NCBI GenBank assembly: GCA_900312665.1
Contig: ONZQ02000002.1
Coordinates: forward strand, 1,336,459-1,400,458
DNA length: 64,000 nt
From: Cephalotrichum gorgonifer
Taxonomy: Eukaryota > Ascomycota > Sordariomycetes > Microascales > Microascaceae
Direction: 5' to 3'
In this document: positions 9,677 to 21,588 of the stretch, piece after piece
How the letters are laid out: each line of letters begins with the position of its first letter
Numbering within the stretch: the first letter of the stretch is position 1
The notes under the pieces: generated by a model
Told to the model about the DNA's origin: nothing
The model's database searches: none
The model's input: only the letters and a program-made list of their open reading frames with translations
Made by a program: the position numbers and the translations under genes

Positions 9677-12059
9677 CTAACGGCCGCGATCATTCGACCC
9701 AAAGTCTGGCTCAACCACCTTTTTGGGATCCTTCCGCGCCTTGATCACGAAGTCTCCCATGAGCTGTATATGATCCGCGGGGAAGTGGTAGTTCGGGAAC
9801 GACGGCACCCGCTTCAAGTATTCCGAGTCGGGCGGGCCCATCAGCTCCACAACCTCGAGCGTGTTCGTCGAGTAGAAGAGGTAGTCGATGACGTCGGCGA
9901 AGTTGGGCGTATAGTTCGTGAAGGGCAGCTGCGATGGTGTGCCCTTGAGTGGCTGGTACGCGTCGCGCAGGCTGAACGGATGCTCGATACCGTCCCGGGT
10001 GAAGCTCCCGTACTGGTAGTTGTTGAGCTCGAGGTGGTCGGGCGGAACGCGCCCGTAGCTCATCAGTTCGTACACCGAGCTATCCTCCGTTGAGTTGAAA
10101 TCACCGCACACAATCAGCGGGATCTCCGTGTTGGTAGAGTAGCTCTGGCTTGGCGCCGGCTCGATGGCCGGCGGCGCCTCGCTCTCGTCGTCCGTCGCGC
10201 GGCTTGCCGAGAATGTGACGAGCTTCTTGTCCTTGACCGCGGGCCACCTGGCGTACTTCTCCGCCAGCTTCGTCACGTGTTCCATCAGGATACCCGTCTG
10301 GATCGCCTTGACGTCCGCGAGTGCCGAGTCCCAGGTCAAGTGGACGTTGACAAGGATTATCCGCGCACCCGTCAAGCGGCTCTCGAAGAAGCAGATGACG
10401 GCAATGTTGTCTTTGGGCATCACACGGTTGAAGACGTCGTGCTGGTTCTTCATATCCGGTCGGTTGATGGCGATGCTGGCGAACTCGATGACCTGCTTGT
10501 CAAGAAGAATAAACTTGCTGTTCTTGTAGAAGACGGCGCAGCCGTCGACGGCGAGCGCATCTTTCTCCGACATCGTCTTGGCGCGTGTCTTGGGCCATTG
10601 GACACCCTTGTAGTCGTGCTTGGCAAGCTCGGGTGAGAAATCCTCCTTGAAGGACTCGGTAGATATTTCTTGCAGGCACACAAAGTCGGCGTCGCGGAAC
10701 CGGAGCTCCTGGAAGATGCAGTCCTTGCGATATTCCCAGTCCAGGGCGGCCGTCGGCGTGTATCCGTACGTCTGCGTCGTGGCGTACTTGTCGCACAGGA
10801 CGTTCCAGGTAAGCACTTTGATTCTCTCGAGGTTCGCTGAAACGTCTTCCTGGATCGTATGCATCTCGCGCATCGGCGGAGGGTCGGGGACTATCGTTGT
10901 ACATGTTAGCAAAACAGCCTATAACCGCGGCTTCATTAGAAGACAAAGGGAGGCGGGGGGAAAGGCACGCACCTGGAGAATGCTCGCGGAGGTAGGTGAT
11001 GAGGCTCTTCGTCCCCTTCTCCACAATTTCCTGCCTTAGCTCGGGGGCAAAATGCATGTTACCCTCGACACCCAGCATCTCCAAGAGGTGTAGGGAGCCG
11101 AGCTCGTACGGGAGGGTCCGGAGGCGGTTGTTGAAGACGAGAAGCGTCCTCAGGTATGTGCACATGCCCAGCTCCGGGGGCAGCTCGGAGATCTCGTTAT
11201 GGGACGCATCGAGGTGCGTCAGCTGTCGTAGGCGGCCAATGGCGGGCGACAGACGGGTGAGCTTGTTGGAGGCAATGTAGAGCTCCCTCAGGAACTCATA
11301 CTTGAAGAGCGACGGGGAGAGGTTGCGCAATCCCTGGCCGCTGAGGTCTAGGTTGTGCCAGTCCTGTCGCTTGGACACCTTCTCCATAGCCATGGGCCGT
11401 CTCATGTCCTCGCCGTCTGCGCTAGTGGCCTGGCCAGGAGTAGACGCCTGGGCCGGCAGACCAATACCCTTGTTCTCAGCCGCCTTGAGCCTAGCATAGT
11501 AATGCGGCTGATTCTGGTCGGTCATTGCAATGTTGGCCCGTTCAGATTCCTTGTATAGTCGGAGTTGCTTGGTCCAGTGCTCGCTCATAACAGCGCCCTG
11601 GCCGCCGCTGGGGGTGGTATTGTGTCCGTTCTGCATCGGGACCGGGTTGTAGGGGTTCGCGTTCGAGAGGGCGGAGTAGTTTTGGGGGTGTGAGAGGTTG
11701 GGGTTTCCGCCATTATGGGCGTTCGGGTCGGGCTGGACACCCTGCTGGTGGTGCTGCGCAGGCCCACCGTGCTGGTGGGAGCCATGGGGCTGCTGGAAGT
11801 TGTAGAGCAGCTGCTGGATCCCTCGGCCGGACTGGCCGTTGTTGAGGGGCTGTCCTCGGCCGGCCCCGGCGCCAAACATGTCCTCGGCGGCGGTGGCAGC
11901 AGAGGCAGCCTGTGTTCGGGAGAGATGTGAGGGTGGCACGAAGAGCTGGGTGGAGAGGTCGGGGAATAGAGGATCTAGGCCGGGGGCGTGATGCTTCAGA
12001 TAAATGTTGCCAAATGATTCCTTAACGAGGTGTTCCGCTTGATGGTAACCATGGGCCAT
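9677..12059 (-). CDS. CCR4: CCR4-NOT complex catalytic deadenylase Ccr4
   Basis: Mg-dependent 3'-5' poly(A) exonuclease of the CCR4-NOT complex, which starts cytoplasmic mRNA decay. The 766-residue model has exons 12059-10973 and 10890-9677, joined by an 82-bp GTGCGT...ATAG intron; phases close. The N-terminal 220 residues are Gln/Gly/Asn-rich. A leucine-rich repeat block (LRELYIASNKLTRL, LTHLDASHNEISELP, LRTLLVFNNRLRTLP) at about 225-335 would bind Caf1/Pop2. The EEP nuclease domain runs from about 383 to the end, with VLTWNVLCDKYA, catalytic Glu in FVCLQEI (about 436), HLTWDSALADVK, CGDFNST (about 627) and PADHIQL (about 738). Domain order and active-site residues match functional Ccr4. It faces the methyltransferase gene across an unusually long 5.4 kb gap. 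Confidence 0.97.
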
Positions 12060-12265
12060 TTACCGGGGGAGTGGATGAAAAGTCGGCAGTACGCGTCGTG
12101 GGTGGCGGGAATCCGTGCGGGGCGGCAAGGATTCGAGACGAGAGGGCTATAGTGCGGCGTATTCTGGGATTCGGCATGGGCTTTCGCGGCTCGCCGCACC
12201 GGGTCATGAAGCTCAAGAGAAGAGTATCGACCGTTCGGCCTCCACGAGGCTGCGCGTGTTCCGAA

Positions 12266-12285
12266 TTCGAGTTCGAGTTCGAGTT
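12266..12285. repeat. TTCGAG hexamer repeat in CCR4 upstream region
   Basis: Three consecutive TTCGAG units, flanked by near matches, about 200 bp upstream of the CCR4 start codon, probably in the 5' UTR. Confidence 0.8.
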
Positions 12286-14214
12286 CAAGGTCCTCTTGAC
12301 TAATGGAGGGGTTGAGGAGGCGCGACAAGGGGAAAAAAAGAGGAAAAAACTGGATTGCGATGGTTGGTTGTTTGCTTTTTTATCGACGGAGCAACACTGT
12401 ATATATGGGGAAGTTCGCCGTTAAGGTTGAGGTTAACGTGGCCATGTGTAGGAGATGGAGGTGTCGGATGCGGCTGGGTCGTGGCCAAGTGGAGCAAGCT
12501 GCTAAAGACTTGAGTTGTCAGAACTGGGTGACGATACCGGACCGGGTAGGGAGGGTCAGATGCTGCACGAGTGCGCACCAAGCAGCTAGGTGCGAATGAG
12601 GCTGATGCCACTTGTTCTTCTAGGCAAAGATGAGACGAAAGGACAGGAAACTCACAACTGTGAAGAAGCTTTGGGATGAAAATTCAAGGATCCAGCTGAA
12701 CAAGGAGTGGGGTTCGGGCTGGCCGCTGCTGAATGCTTAAGGCACCAATCAATATTGTAGCTGCAATGTTTTATGATTTGTTCTGATAGCTAAAGGTGAC
12801 AAAGAATGTATCGTTGGTGTTGAGATTTCCGGGCGTGGCTGCGGATTGGGGCATGGAGCATGCATGGATCATGGAGGTTGGAAGGCGGCTGGTGATGATG
12901 CAGGGCAGGTGGTCGGTGGTCGGCGGCGGTCCCGTGTGTCGCAGCCCACCAGACATGGGAGTCCAAGCACAGAGCAGAGCAGAACAGAGGGGACCAGTCC
13001 CATATCTGAACTTGCAGCCTGATCATGTGATAGTAGCGCATTGACCATAATTTGCCGAAGTTAGTCCGATCTTTTCTCTCTCTTATCGGGCCATGTCCCT
13101 TATCGGCTCGTAGTGAGCCAGATACGAAGTATTGATGGCTCCGTTATTCATGGTGATGGCCTGTCCAGCATATCATGTTTTCATCGATTGTATCCTCCGC
13201 CTTGTCAATGTAAGCCGCTACCATGGAGGGTCTCACTTCCTTTGTACCTTCACTACTAGTACTTGTTGCAGTCGTCAAATCGACCCACAGAGCTTGGTGG
13301 TCACCCTGAACTGCTGGACCGCTCAGGAGTTGGTATGAACATTCGGGCAACTCACTCACGTGTCCATAGTAAATTATTTACCACAAAATGGACGCCTGGC
13401 TTAGTTTTGAGAATAACTTTGCAGGCCTGATATGCATTTTGCATGTCTCGATGAGGGCATTGGTGGGTAGGATGACAAGTACTACATATCCATCTTACAA
13501 CAGGTAGGATATGATTGTCCCGCGTACCCGGCCACAGGTTGTGCTCACCTTAGCTGAGCCGGGACTCACCGAGAATGACACTCGGCGACGGGGACATGAG
13601 AGAGGGCTCCTCCCTTCATCTTTCCGGGGACATGCGTGATCCTTTGGTATAGAGTTCGGCGTTTGCGTGATCCTTCGGTCAGGGTTCAAAATCGCTGATG
13701 ATTCCCGAGTCTGACAATGCTGAGTACAGTTCGTAGTTGGTCTTGACTTTAGCTCCCATGCTCGTGCCCCAAGAGGCGGAGAGGTGAGTGTTTTCTGTGG
13801 ACGAAGGATACACCAATATTCATTTGGCGTACCGATCGGCAGTCGAGGCGATGTGATGATTGCACATTATGCCGCATGACTTCCTCGCGTCAATATAAAT
13901 ACATTTCCCGCGGCCCGTCGGTATTTGGATTACCGGGGGACGGGATTGCGGCACACTGCATCATGCCAAGCCCCCAGGGTGATGGCTCCAGCTGGCCGCG
14001 ATGGTATCGTGAATTTCTGGTCCGGAGGGTCTAGAGAGACGTCATCTTCCCGGCTACAACTACAGATACAGATATGAGCACGAATATATGAGGACGAGGG
14101 CGGTCGACTTTTCTGGCGCGAGAGGCGGTATGTGGTGGTTTCCACTTTCTCCATACTCCAATCGGGCCGGGATTACTTGCACCACCTGCAGTATGCTGGT
14201 CCAAGTGAGAAGGA

Positions 14215-14230
14215 GTACGTACGTACGTGT
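14215..14230. repeat. GTAC tetranucleotide microsatellite
   Basis: Three to four GTAC units in a row in the gene-free region. Confidence 0.8.
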
Positions 14231-17200
14231 AGACAATTGACAGTTGCTCCGAGTAAAGGTGGGATACATAATTGAGCTTGCAGAGTTCGGGCGATAGACA
14301 CGAATACAAGTGCACATAAATCATACATGTTCATCCTAGTATCAGTCCTTGTCATAATAGCCTTGCCAACTGGCCGGAAACAGAGAATGGCAATACACCG
14401 CCAGCCAGAGGGGAGGAGTGTGTAAATGACGGGTAATGTTGGACAAACAGGGTCCAGGGAACGAGGGGACCTCTTCTCCGAATGTCACCCTCCTTCCCTT
14501 CCCCTCTCCCCCCCTCCCCCCCGCTTCTGTCAAAACATATGTCAAATCTCGCCGCTTCGGAGTAAAAGGGAACCTGTTCCGGCGGCCGTGTTCTGTATTT
14601 CCAGTATGTCGAGCAAAATCATACTCGTAAATGTACACACGGGGACTAAAAATACGTACAAGTAATCAATCCATTTCTTTTCCACGCCTCCGGCCGGCAG
14701 GACAGGAGGCGGCTGCTTATCGGCTCCGCAAGCTTCAATATTAACCCAATCTAACCTACATGAATAATACAAGTACACGGTTAACCTCTCCTTCCACGTC
14801 CCGTGATACGGCCATGACGGACACGGACACTGAGTCAATGCACAAGAGACCAGCCTCTCAGATGACTCCAGCTCCGCTTGGGTGGGTCCGTCCCCGGATG
14901 AAAACGCATGCAGAGCAGGCTTTTTTTGGACTTGCATTTCTCAAACGGGGTCCGGCGGGCCGTAAGCATGCGCATTGTGCGACCGACTTTTTCCCCATCT
15001 GTTCATCTCTGGCGGATCAAATGACATGTGTTCAATCAAGTAGCGCCGACCACATTCCTCCGTCCCAGGGTTTTGTTCCTCCATAGCCGGAACTGACAGC
15101 AAAGACACTGACTGGCCGGCATCTCGGCCCAGGCGCGGCGAGACTAGCCTACCTGACCGACAGATTCGCAGAGTTGCGTTGCTTGTACATCAATACTCTA
15201 CCGATACCTACTATATTGAATACTTACACACAAGATCTATAAGTGGCAAGAGTGGTGTGAGTAGATGTGTGGAATAACCCCGACGACATACCAGCCCCCC
15301 CTCTTCACTCTCCCCACCTTCCCCGAATCCCCCCGCGCATATCGCCGAGGTATGGCTCCTCCCCCCGCAACCGATGACGAAGTTCCTCCTCCTCACGTCG
15401 CTCCCATCTCCCTCCCTGCTACCCCTTCGCAACTGCGAATACTTGTAGCAGTAACGGCCAAGCCAACAACGGCCCGATGATTTTGGGATCGGGACTACAG
15501 ATTGGCAGGACTTCCCTCGACGACACCGCTACACCAGGTCGCATCCGGGAAATCCCCTTCCTGAGGGCCCAAAAGAGGGCAAGATGCATGGCCTCCCGGG
15601 ATGATTGTGGGACTGTGGGGTAAAACGCATACCTGCACACCCGCACACCCGCCGCACACCCCCAGGTTGCACTAGTATATTGCGGATGCGGGGGAGGACA
15701 GAGAAGACCCTGATACTCCGTGCTCGTACGTGTGACCCCTCGCCTTCTTTTTCACAAGTTTGTGTGGTTCGCTGTGGCTGGAAGTAGTGGGAGACGTAAT
15801 AGCTGGAAAATATTTGTACATAGGAAGGGAATCTTCCGTCTCAATCCTTGAATCCACCCCCCCCCCCCCTTCCGGGTCATAGACTTTTGGCAATATTAAC
15901 CTCCCTTTGTCTCCCTCCCGGAACGTTCGTCTGGTTCGCCTGGAGAACCGTCCTCGTGGCCCTCACCTGTTTTCGAAACGGCTACTAGGGAAAATTGCCA
16001 TCCGGCTATCATTGTGCCCTGGCCCACCATTGTATAAGAGCATAGGCGGCACGCTCGCCGCCTACACCGAATCTCACCTCCCCGCCGCCATGCGAGCGAA
16101 TCCCACCGCAAAAAGGAATGCCAGCACCAGTGCTCTTTTTTATCTTTGTCGCTACCGATACGGAGAGAGAAGAAACACGACAACGGTGCGGGGAAATCGA
16201 AGATTGAGGCGGGTGCTTGTCAATGTATCCTGAAGGGAAACTCGACTTACTCTGGAGTGAGAAATGACAAAGAACTGAGGCGAGCGATTAAACGACAAAC
16301 CGCGATAACCTTTACTCGACGAACGAAGACGACTTTGGTGTTATAATCCAATATCACGGACAGTCAGTCTCCCCCTGGAGACGACGCAAGTTGGTTTCAC
16401 AGCACAACCTCGTCCTAGGGCTTTTTTCAAAGACGCAGAAGGGGATAAAATCTTTGCAGGCTGACCTTTGCCTTACTCCATCAATCCGCCTCGCCTTTAA
16501 GCGAAGAAGGTAGCATTCAAAGGAAGTTAAGGTACTGCCACGCACCCATACACTCTCACATAAATAACAAGCACGAACTGGTAGTTGGCTTAGGCCCCTG
16601 GACACCAAGGATCAGCGTTTCCATAACTTCCACGGCGCTTCCACCCTCCAATCCATCGACTGGGATCTCGTGCGGTAGCGAGCCCAATCAAGCGCCCCCG
16701 GCGGCACACGTCATTCCCTGCTCCTTCCGAGCTGCTACCTCCGAGCGCCTACAGGCTCGCCCAAGATCGATCTTGACGCGATCATTGTCTGCTGCAGAGT
16801 TGAGAAAACACCTGGGAGAGAAGCCATCGCAAGAGTTCTGCGGCCTTTCCTGCGTCATTGTTTTTTTGCCCTCTCTCCTCGGGCGGGAATTAAAAACATT
16901 GGGGAAGATCGGTGAAAGCTCTCATCATCGGGACAGGCCGTAAAGCTCCGGCTCGGATAAAACGAAGGAGACGGTCGTGCTTTCCGACATTTTTTCCTTC
17001 CGGCGCCAGGATCGAGACGGAGTTCTCGCACGAGGAGCCATTTGACCGAGATTCGATCCCGAACTTGCAAAGCTAAAGCCGACTAGCAGGGCTACAGGGG
17101 TCTTCACCCCAGTTCGACCAACCGGAGGCAAGAGAGGATTCTTCCTCAGGGGGGCACAGCCCACCAGTGGCCCCCGAGGTTTCTTCCACAGAAGTTCCTC

Positions 17201-17508
17201 GCCAGTTCCATCGACCGCATCCCTTGCAAAGGAGAAAAATTGACAGGGGAGGACGTTAACAAAGGGAAGTTTTCGCGTCAGTGAGCTTCCAGAAAGACAG
17301 GAGAAAAAGAGGTTTGAGGTCGAATATCCCGCACTACGAGTACAAGTACTTGTGCGAGCACGGATAAAAAAAAAAGGAAGGAACTTGAAGAAAAGGTGGA
17401 GCCTGCTACCACCCAGACAGAGGGGTTATAAACCCAATTCCGCTAAAACACAATTAGAACACGAAAAAGCGGGGTGGCGAAAACCCCCAAACAATATTAC
17501 CGCCAAAA

Positions 17509-20443
17509 ATGTCGGCCCAGTTCTACTCGTGGTACCCCACAAATCTCCCTCCCGTCCCCGTTTACACAACTCCAAGCCAGCAGAAACACTCACGACACAA
17601 GCGCTCCCGGAGCGCCGCGTCGTCATTACCCCCACACACGCCAGCATTGCTAGCCCCCCGCCAGTCCACATCATCGGCATCGTCGGCATCCACATCCACA
17701 TCAACGTCCTGCTCAGCCCACGCCAGCCACGCCAGCTGTACGAGTGCTTGTACACCTACGAACAGCCGCGCATCGAACAAGGGGTCTGTCTCATTCCAGC
17801 TGCCAAGCCAGGTCCTCACCCTGCAGGCACAGGGGCCAACACTACCCGGAGCACCCGCAGTAGTTGTCGGGCCGTTACCAGCACCAGCACCAGCAGCCAC
17901 GGCACTACCGCGCAGGTCCAAGTCGACCAACGAGAAGCAGCAGAAGCTGCAGAAGAAGCCTCGCAGGCGGAGCAATCCATTCCGCCACGCAAGATCCAAC
18001 AGCGCCGACTCTGTCATCGCCCCGACCGTCGTGAACGGTAGCCCAATAGCACAAGTATTAACTTCTGACTCTTTATCGACGACGACCTCACACCAGTCGC
18101 ACGACGCTGCTCCCGTTCGGCTGTCCTCTCGCTTCTTCCACCGGAAGTTACACGCTGACCCGTCATCTGCGGCTGCTGCACGACGTGCGCCCCAGGAAGC
18201 TACCACCACTAATACTCGTACTCGGACTGCTAGTGGTGCCAGCGACGACACGTCGACGACGCCGCACCATCATAATCAGCGCGCCGTAGACCACAGCCGA
18301 CGCCACCACCGCCACGATCCGTGCCCATGTCCGCATGTCGCGCCGCAGACCCATAACACGAGTACTCGTACAAGCAATAATAATAATCCTGCGCCAGAAC
18401 AAGTACCTGGTCGCTTACCCGCACTCGTAGACGGGCAAACAGCGAACCCAATCAAGGCCGCCGGTCCGCAGGGTCCCACGCCTCCCCACTCTCCGACAAT
18501 TGGAATTGGAGCCCCTTCATCTCACTCGGTCGGCCCTTCTCACACAAGTACCCGTAACCTGCCCCCATCTCCGCCGCGGCCGTCGCCCTTCTCGGCCAGA
18601 AGTTCGGACCCAAAAAGCGCAGCCCGACTCGTCGAGGCAGGCCTAGCCCGCAACACCGCTACCAATCTGCTTAGTGTCCCTGCTGTCAGCCCCTGCTGCC
18701 CCTCGTGCTGCCCCGCCATCCGCACACCCGCCCAACACCAGCACACCACAATCACCCCCACCGCGGCCGCTGCATCCACTTCGACCCCTTTCTTCTCGAC
18801 CCCCACTGGAACACCTCAAACTGCGACATCTGCGACAGAGCCCCACTCTCCAAACAGCGGCACCTCCGGTCCGGTCAGCAGCGACAGCTTCGCGACCCAC
18901 CACAACAGGGTGCTATCCACAAATAATACGAGCACGGCCATTACTAGTACGAGTACTACTCCTTTTCGCCACACCGGCCCTCAAGATACGCTAGCAGCGA
19001 GGTCCCACTCTCGCCCACCCCCCGGCAAGCCGAAGACAAAGTCCAAGCCGGCCGCCGCCGCCGCGTCAAAGTTAAATTTTCCTCCCCCGATGCTCGGGTT
19101 GCTCGCCCCAGAGCCATCGAAACATGCCATCTTGCAGTACTCCGACGCAGCGAGGATGAACGCCCTCTACTCCTCGCGCTCCGAGTCCCTCTCGTCGGCC
19201 GGCACGACCGCCGCGCTGGCCTCCCTCGGCCTGGGCCTGGCCCGCACCAACAGCAGCGACGGCTCGACCTCGGCCGACACCATCTACACGAGGCCATTCG
19301 CACCCCACAATGGCCGCACATACCTAAACGATCCCTCGATGGTCTACCCCCTCCCCGTCGACCTCACCGAGCTGCACCGCCAGTCCATGCGGACGCTCCT
19401 TCTCATACAGGCCCTCGGCGCGCCCGCCTGCTCGCCGGCCCATGCCGCGCGCCCGCCCAAGCGCGTGCTGGAGATTGGCTGCGGCTCGGGGTTCTGGAGC
19501 ATGATGTGCCACCGGTACTTCCGCGACCTGGGCCACGGCGACATATCCTACACCGGCCTGGACATCGCGCCACTCGCGCCCCCTGGCGGCCCGGGGGGTG
19601 CCAAGCCCGACCCGGACATGAACTGGCAATTCGTACAGCACGACATCCGGGTGGCGCCGTTCCCCTTCCCCGACGGCGACTTCGACCTGGTGATGGTCAA
19701 GGACATGAGCCTCGCCGTCACCCACACCGCGCAGCAGGATCTCGTTGACGAGTACCTGAGGCTGCTGAGGACGGGGGGCTACCTGGAGATCTGGGAGTCG
19801 GACCACAAGATCCGCATGCTCCGCCCACACGCGCCCGACACCGCCCCGGCCTCCTCCTCAGCCTCGTCCGCCACTACCGCCGACGGCGAGGAGGAGAACA
19901 GCGCCGCGATGGCCCTAGGCGCCTACGTCATGACCTCCAACACGCCGCTCTCCCCGCCGCTAAACAACTACCTCGTAGAATACAACTCCTGGGTCGTCCG
20001 CGCCCTGGAGCTCCGCGACCTCTCGCCCGTGCCGTGCACGCTCATCGGGCCCATGCTGCTCCAGGAGTCGGAGGAGCTCGCCGACGTGCGGTCGCGGCGG
20101 CTCGCGATCCCGCTCTCAGAAGTCCGGTGGGAGAAGGAGGGGGTCGGCGGCGTGGTGACCAAGGACGGGAAGTCGTACATCGACACGAGGGGGAAGGGGC
20201 GAGGGAGGGGGTTGGGGCGGGAAGAAGCTGAGCGCGGGACAGGCGGCGTTGAGGAGGACGGCGCTGGAGATCGTGGTGCAGAGCATCCAGGCGCTGGAGC
20301 CGATGCTGAGGGAGGTCAGCGGGAAGAGGGCGGACGAGTGGGACGCGTGGGTCGTGAAGATGGCGGTGGACCTGATGGGCGAGGGAGGCACGGCCTGGGG
20401 GGAGTGTCTTGAGGTCGGGGCCTGGTGGGCCCAGAAGAAGTGA
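17509..20443 (+). pseudogene. SAM-dependent methyltransferase with long low-complexity N-terminus, frame broken near 3' end
   Basis: Class I SAM methyltransferase of a fungal family related in layout to LaeA/UMTA-type enzymes; the substrate is unknown. The frame from 17509 opens with MSAQFYSWYPTNLPP and about 550 Ser/Thr/Pro/Ala-rich residues. Motif I is VLEIGCGSGFWS (about residue 653), then YTGLDIAP, FDLVMVKDMSLAV (about 726) and GYLEIWESDHKIR. After DGKSYIDTRG the frame runs into Gly/Arg/Glu filler. The expected conserved C-terminus (KKLSAGQAAL, then ALEPMLREVSGK and ECLEVGAWWAQKK ending at 20443) lies in the next frame, from about 20220. The switch falls in a run of G tracts at 20188-20222. 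No intron fits, because the only GT there would leave about 15 nt. One extra G in the assembly or genome is the simplest reason. If the frame were intact the protein would be about 977 residues. Confidence 0.75.
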
Positions 20444-21183
20444 ACCGGGAGCTTCTCTCTCGAGGGGAACTGTTTTTTGATGTGGGACGTGCCATGATGG
20501 AAAACAAAAAAAGCTTCCTTGGGATACATTATTGCGGTTAACCTTCTTTTGCTTTTTTTTTTTTTTACTCTTTTGTATATACCTGTGTTTGAATACGATA
20601 TCCTTCGAGACTTGTTCTCTTGTTCTTCCATCCTTTGTATCCCGTCGCTCGTGTCCTTCATACATGTATCTTATGTGCTGTCGCTCCCTCCCTCGAGGCA
20701 CATGCACACATGGCTCATGCCCTCCCGATGTCGAGTCACCAGAGGACAACGGTCGATGCGCCCGTTCTTTCATTAGGGTGTGTCATGCGGGCATCTTCAC
20801 TGCTCGCCGTAGCGTTTCCGCAGTGTCCGGTAGCGTTTTAGGTAGTACCTAGACCCTTGTCAGAACGGATCCATATCAAGTCTGGTCTGTTGCCCTCTGG
20901 GTTCAGGTTTGAGGATCGGGAGAGCGATGGGAGCCGCGCCGTCTTTTCTCTCTATTCATCCAGGTTGCTCCTAAAAATGGGGGGCTCGGATATGACGAGA
21001 AAAATATATTCATATCTCCGAGGAGTGTGTGATCCTTCGGATGCCGAGCGAGATGCGTGAACTGGTGGCAATCGGGGCGATAAGTGGACGAGGGAGGAAG
21101 CCTCTCCCGGCCCCGGACTTCGACCGACTGACTGCGAATGCACCGGAAGAAAATCAAGGCAGAGAAATATGAAATGAAAGTCC
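20444..21183. other. intergenic, T-rich
   Basis: Lies between the 3' ends of the methyltransferase (+) and LYR (-) genes, so it should hold both transcript ends. A T14 run is at 20553-20566. A missing last exon of the LYR gene could lie here, but I could not find one. Confidence 0.45.
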
Positions 21184-21588
21184 TTACAGCGCCTCAATCT
21201 CTACTTCTGTTAGCAAGGCTGTACTAGCGCTAGAGAATGGAAAAAGAGAGGGCGTGGAAGGCCACACCAGGGAGCAAGAAAGAGAGAGCAATCAATACCT
21301 TTCTTCACAAACTCGGCCCGTTCGAGACACCGCTGTATCTCCGCGTCATCCCTCAGCCCGCTATTCGCCATGAACGCCTTGTGGAGGCGCGGGTGGAAGT
21401 ACGAGAACCCCAGCGGGTATTCCCTGCCGAGGTAGAGGAGCTCTGTGTCGTCAGCGGGGGCAAGAAACGTCAAGGAATGGGTGCTGGATGCTGGATGCTG
21501 GATCCTGGAGAGGAGGGGGGAGAGCTGGGTGAAGTGTACCTTTGTAAATGGCGATGACTTTATGCCGGAGGGGATTCGATACGCTCAT
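21184..21588 (-). CDS. LYR-motif protein (LYRM5/ETF-regulator-like), short C-terminus
   Basis: Small mitochondrial LYR-family protein; relatives bind acyl carrier protein and act on electron-transfer flavoprotein or Fe-S assembly. Exons are 21588-21540 (MSVSNPLRHKVIAIYK), 21442-21299 (ELLYLGREYPLGFSYF ... RAEFVKK) and 21200-21184 (EIEAL, then stop), giving 69 residues. The L-Y-L core and the F-hydrophobic spacing fit the LYRM5 branch. The two introns are 97 and 98 bp. Relatives continue beyond EIEAL with a Tyr/Leu/Lys-rich helix of about 15 residues ending in a KRYR-like patch. Here TAA follows at once, and the same bases read GTAAGG, a good donor. Either the protein is truncated or a last exon lies downstream. 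I found no exon with the expected sequence down to about 20850. Confidence 0.72.

Larger units (their letters stand above)
12060..17508. other. 5.4 kb gene-free divergent region, CCR4 / methyltransferase
   Basis: No frame over this stretch shows a recognisable domain, and there are no tRNA-like or transposase-like structures. It contains a (TTCGAG)n-type repeat near the CCR4 start, a GTAC tetranucleotide repeat at 14215-14230, a C13 run at 15857-15869, two copies of GCGTGATCCTTYGGT near 13635 and 13669, and several TACRAGTA/TACTYGTA words (14657, 14768, 15440, 17335, 17341). It could hold long promoters, a non-coding RNA or decayed mobile DNA; the sequence alone does not decide. Confidence 0.5.

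Noticed and set aside
13632..13690. two copies of GCGTGATCCTTYGGT as a possible regulatory or mobile repeat
   Set aside because: Only two units, with no terminal repeats or genes attached; mentioned in the gene-free region entry only.
17352..18041. 229-codon plus-strand frame overlapping the methyltransferase start
   Set aside because: Out-of-frame shadow over a low-complexity region; the frame starting MSAQFYSW continues into the catalytic domain.
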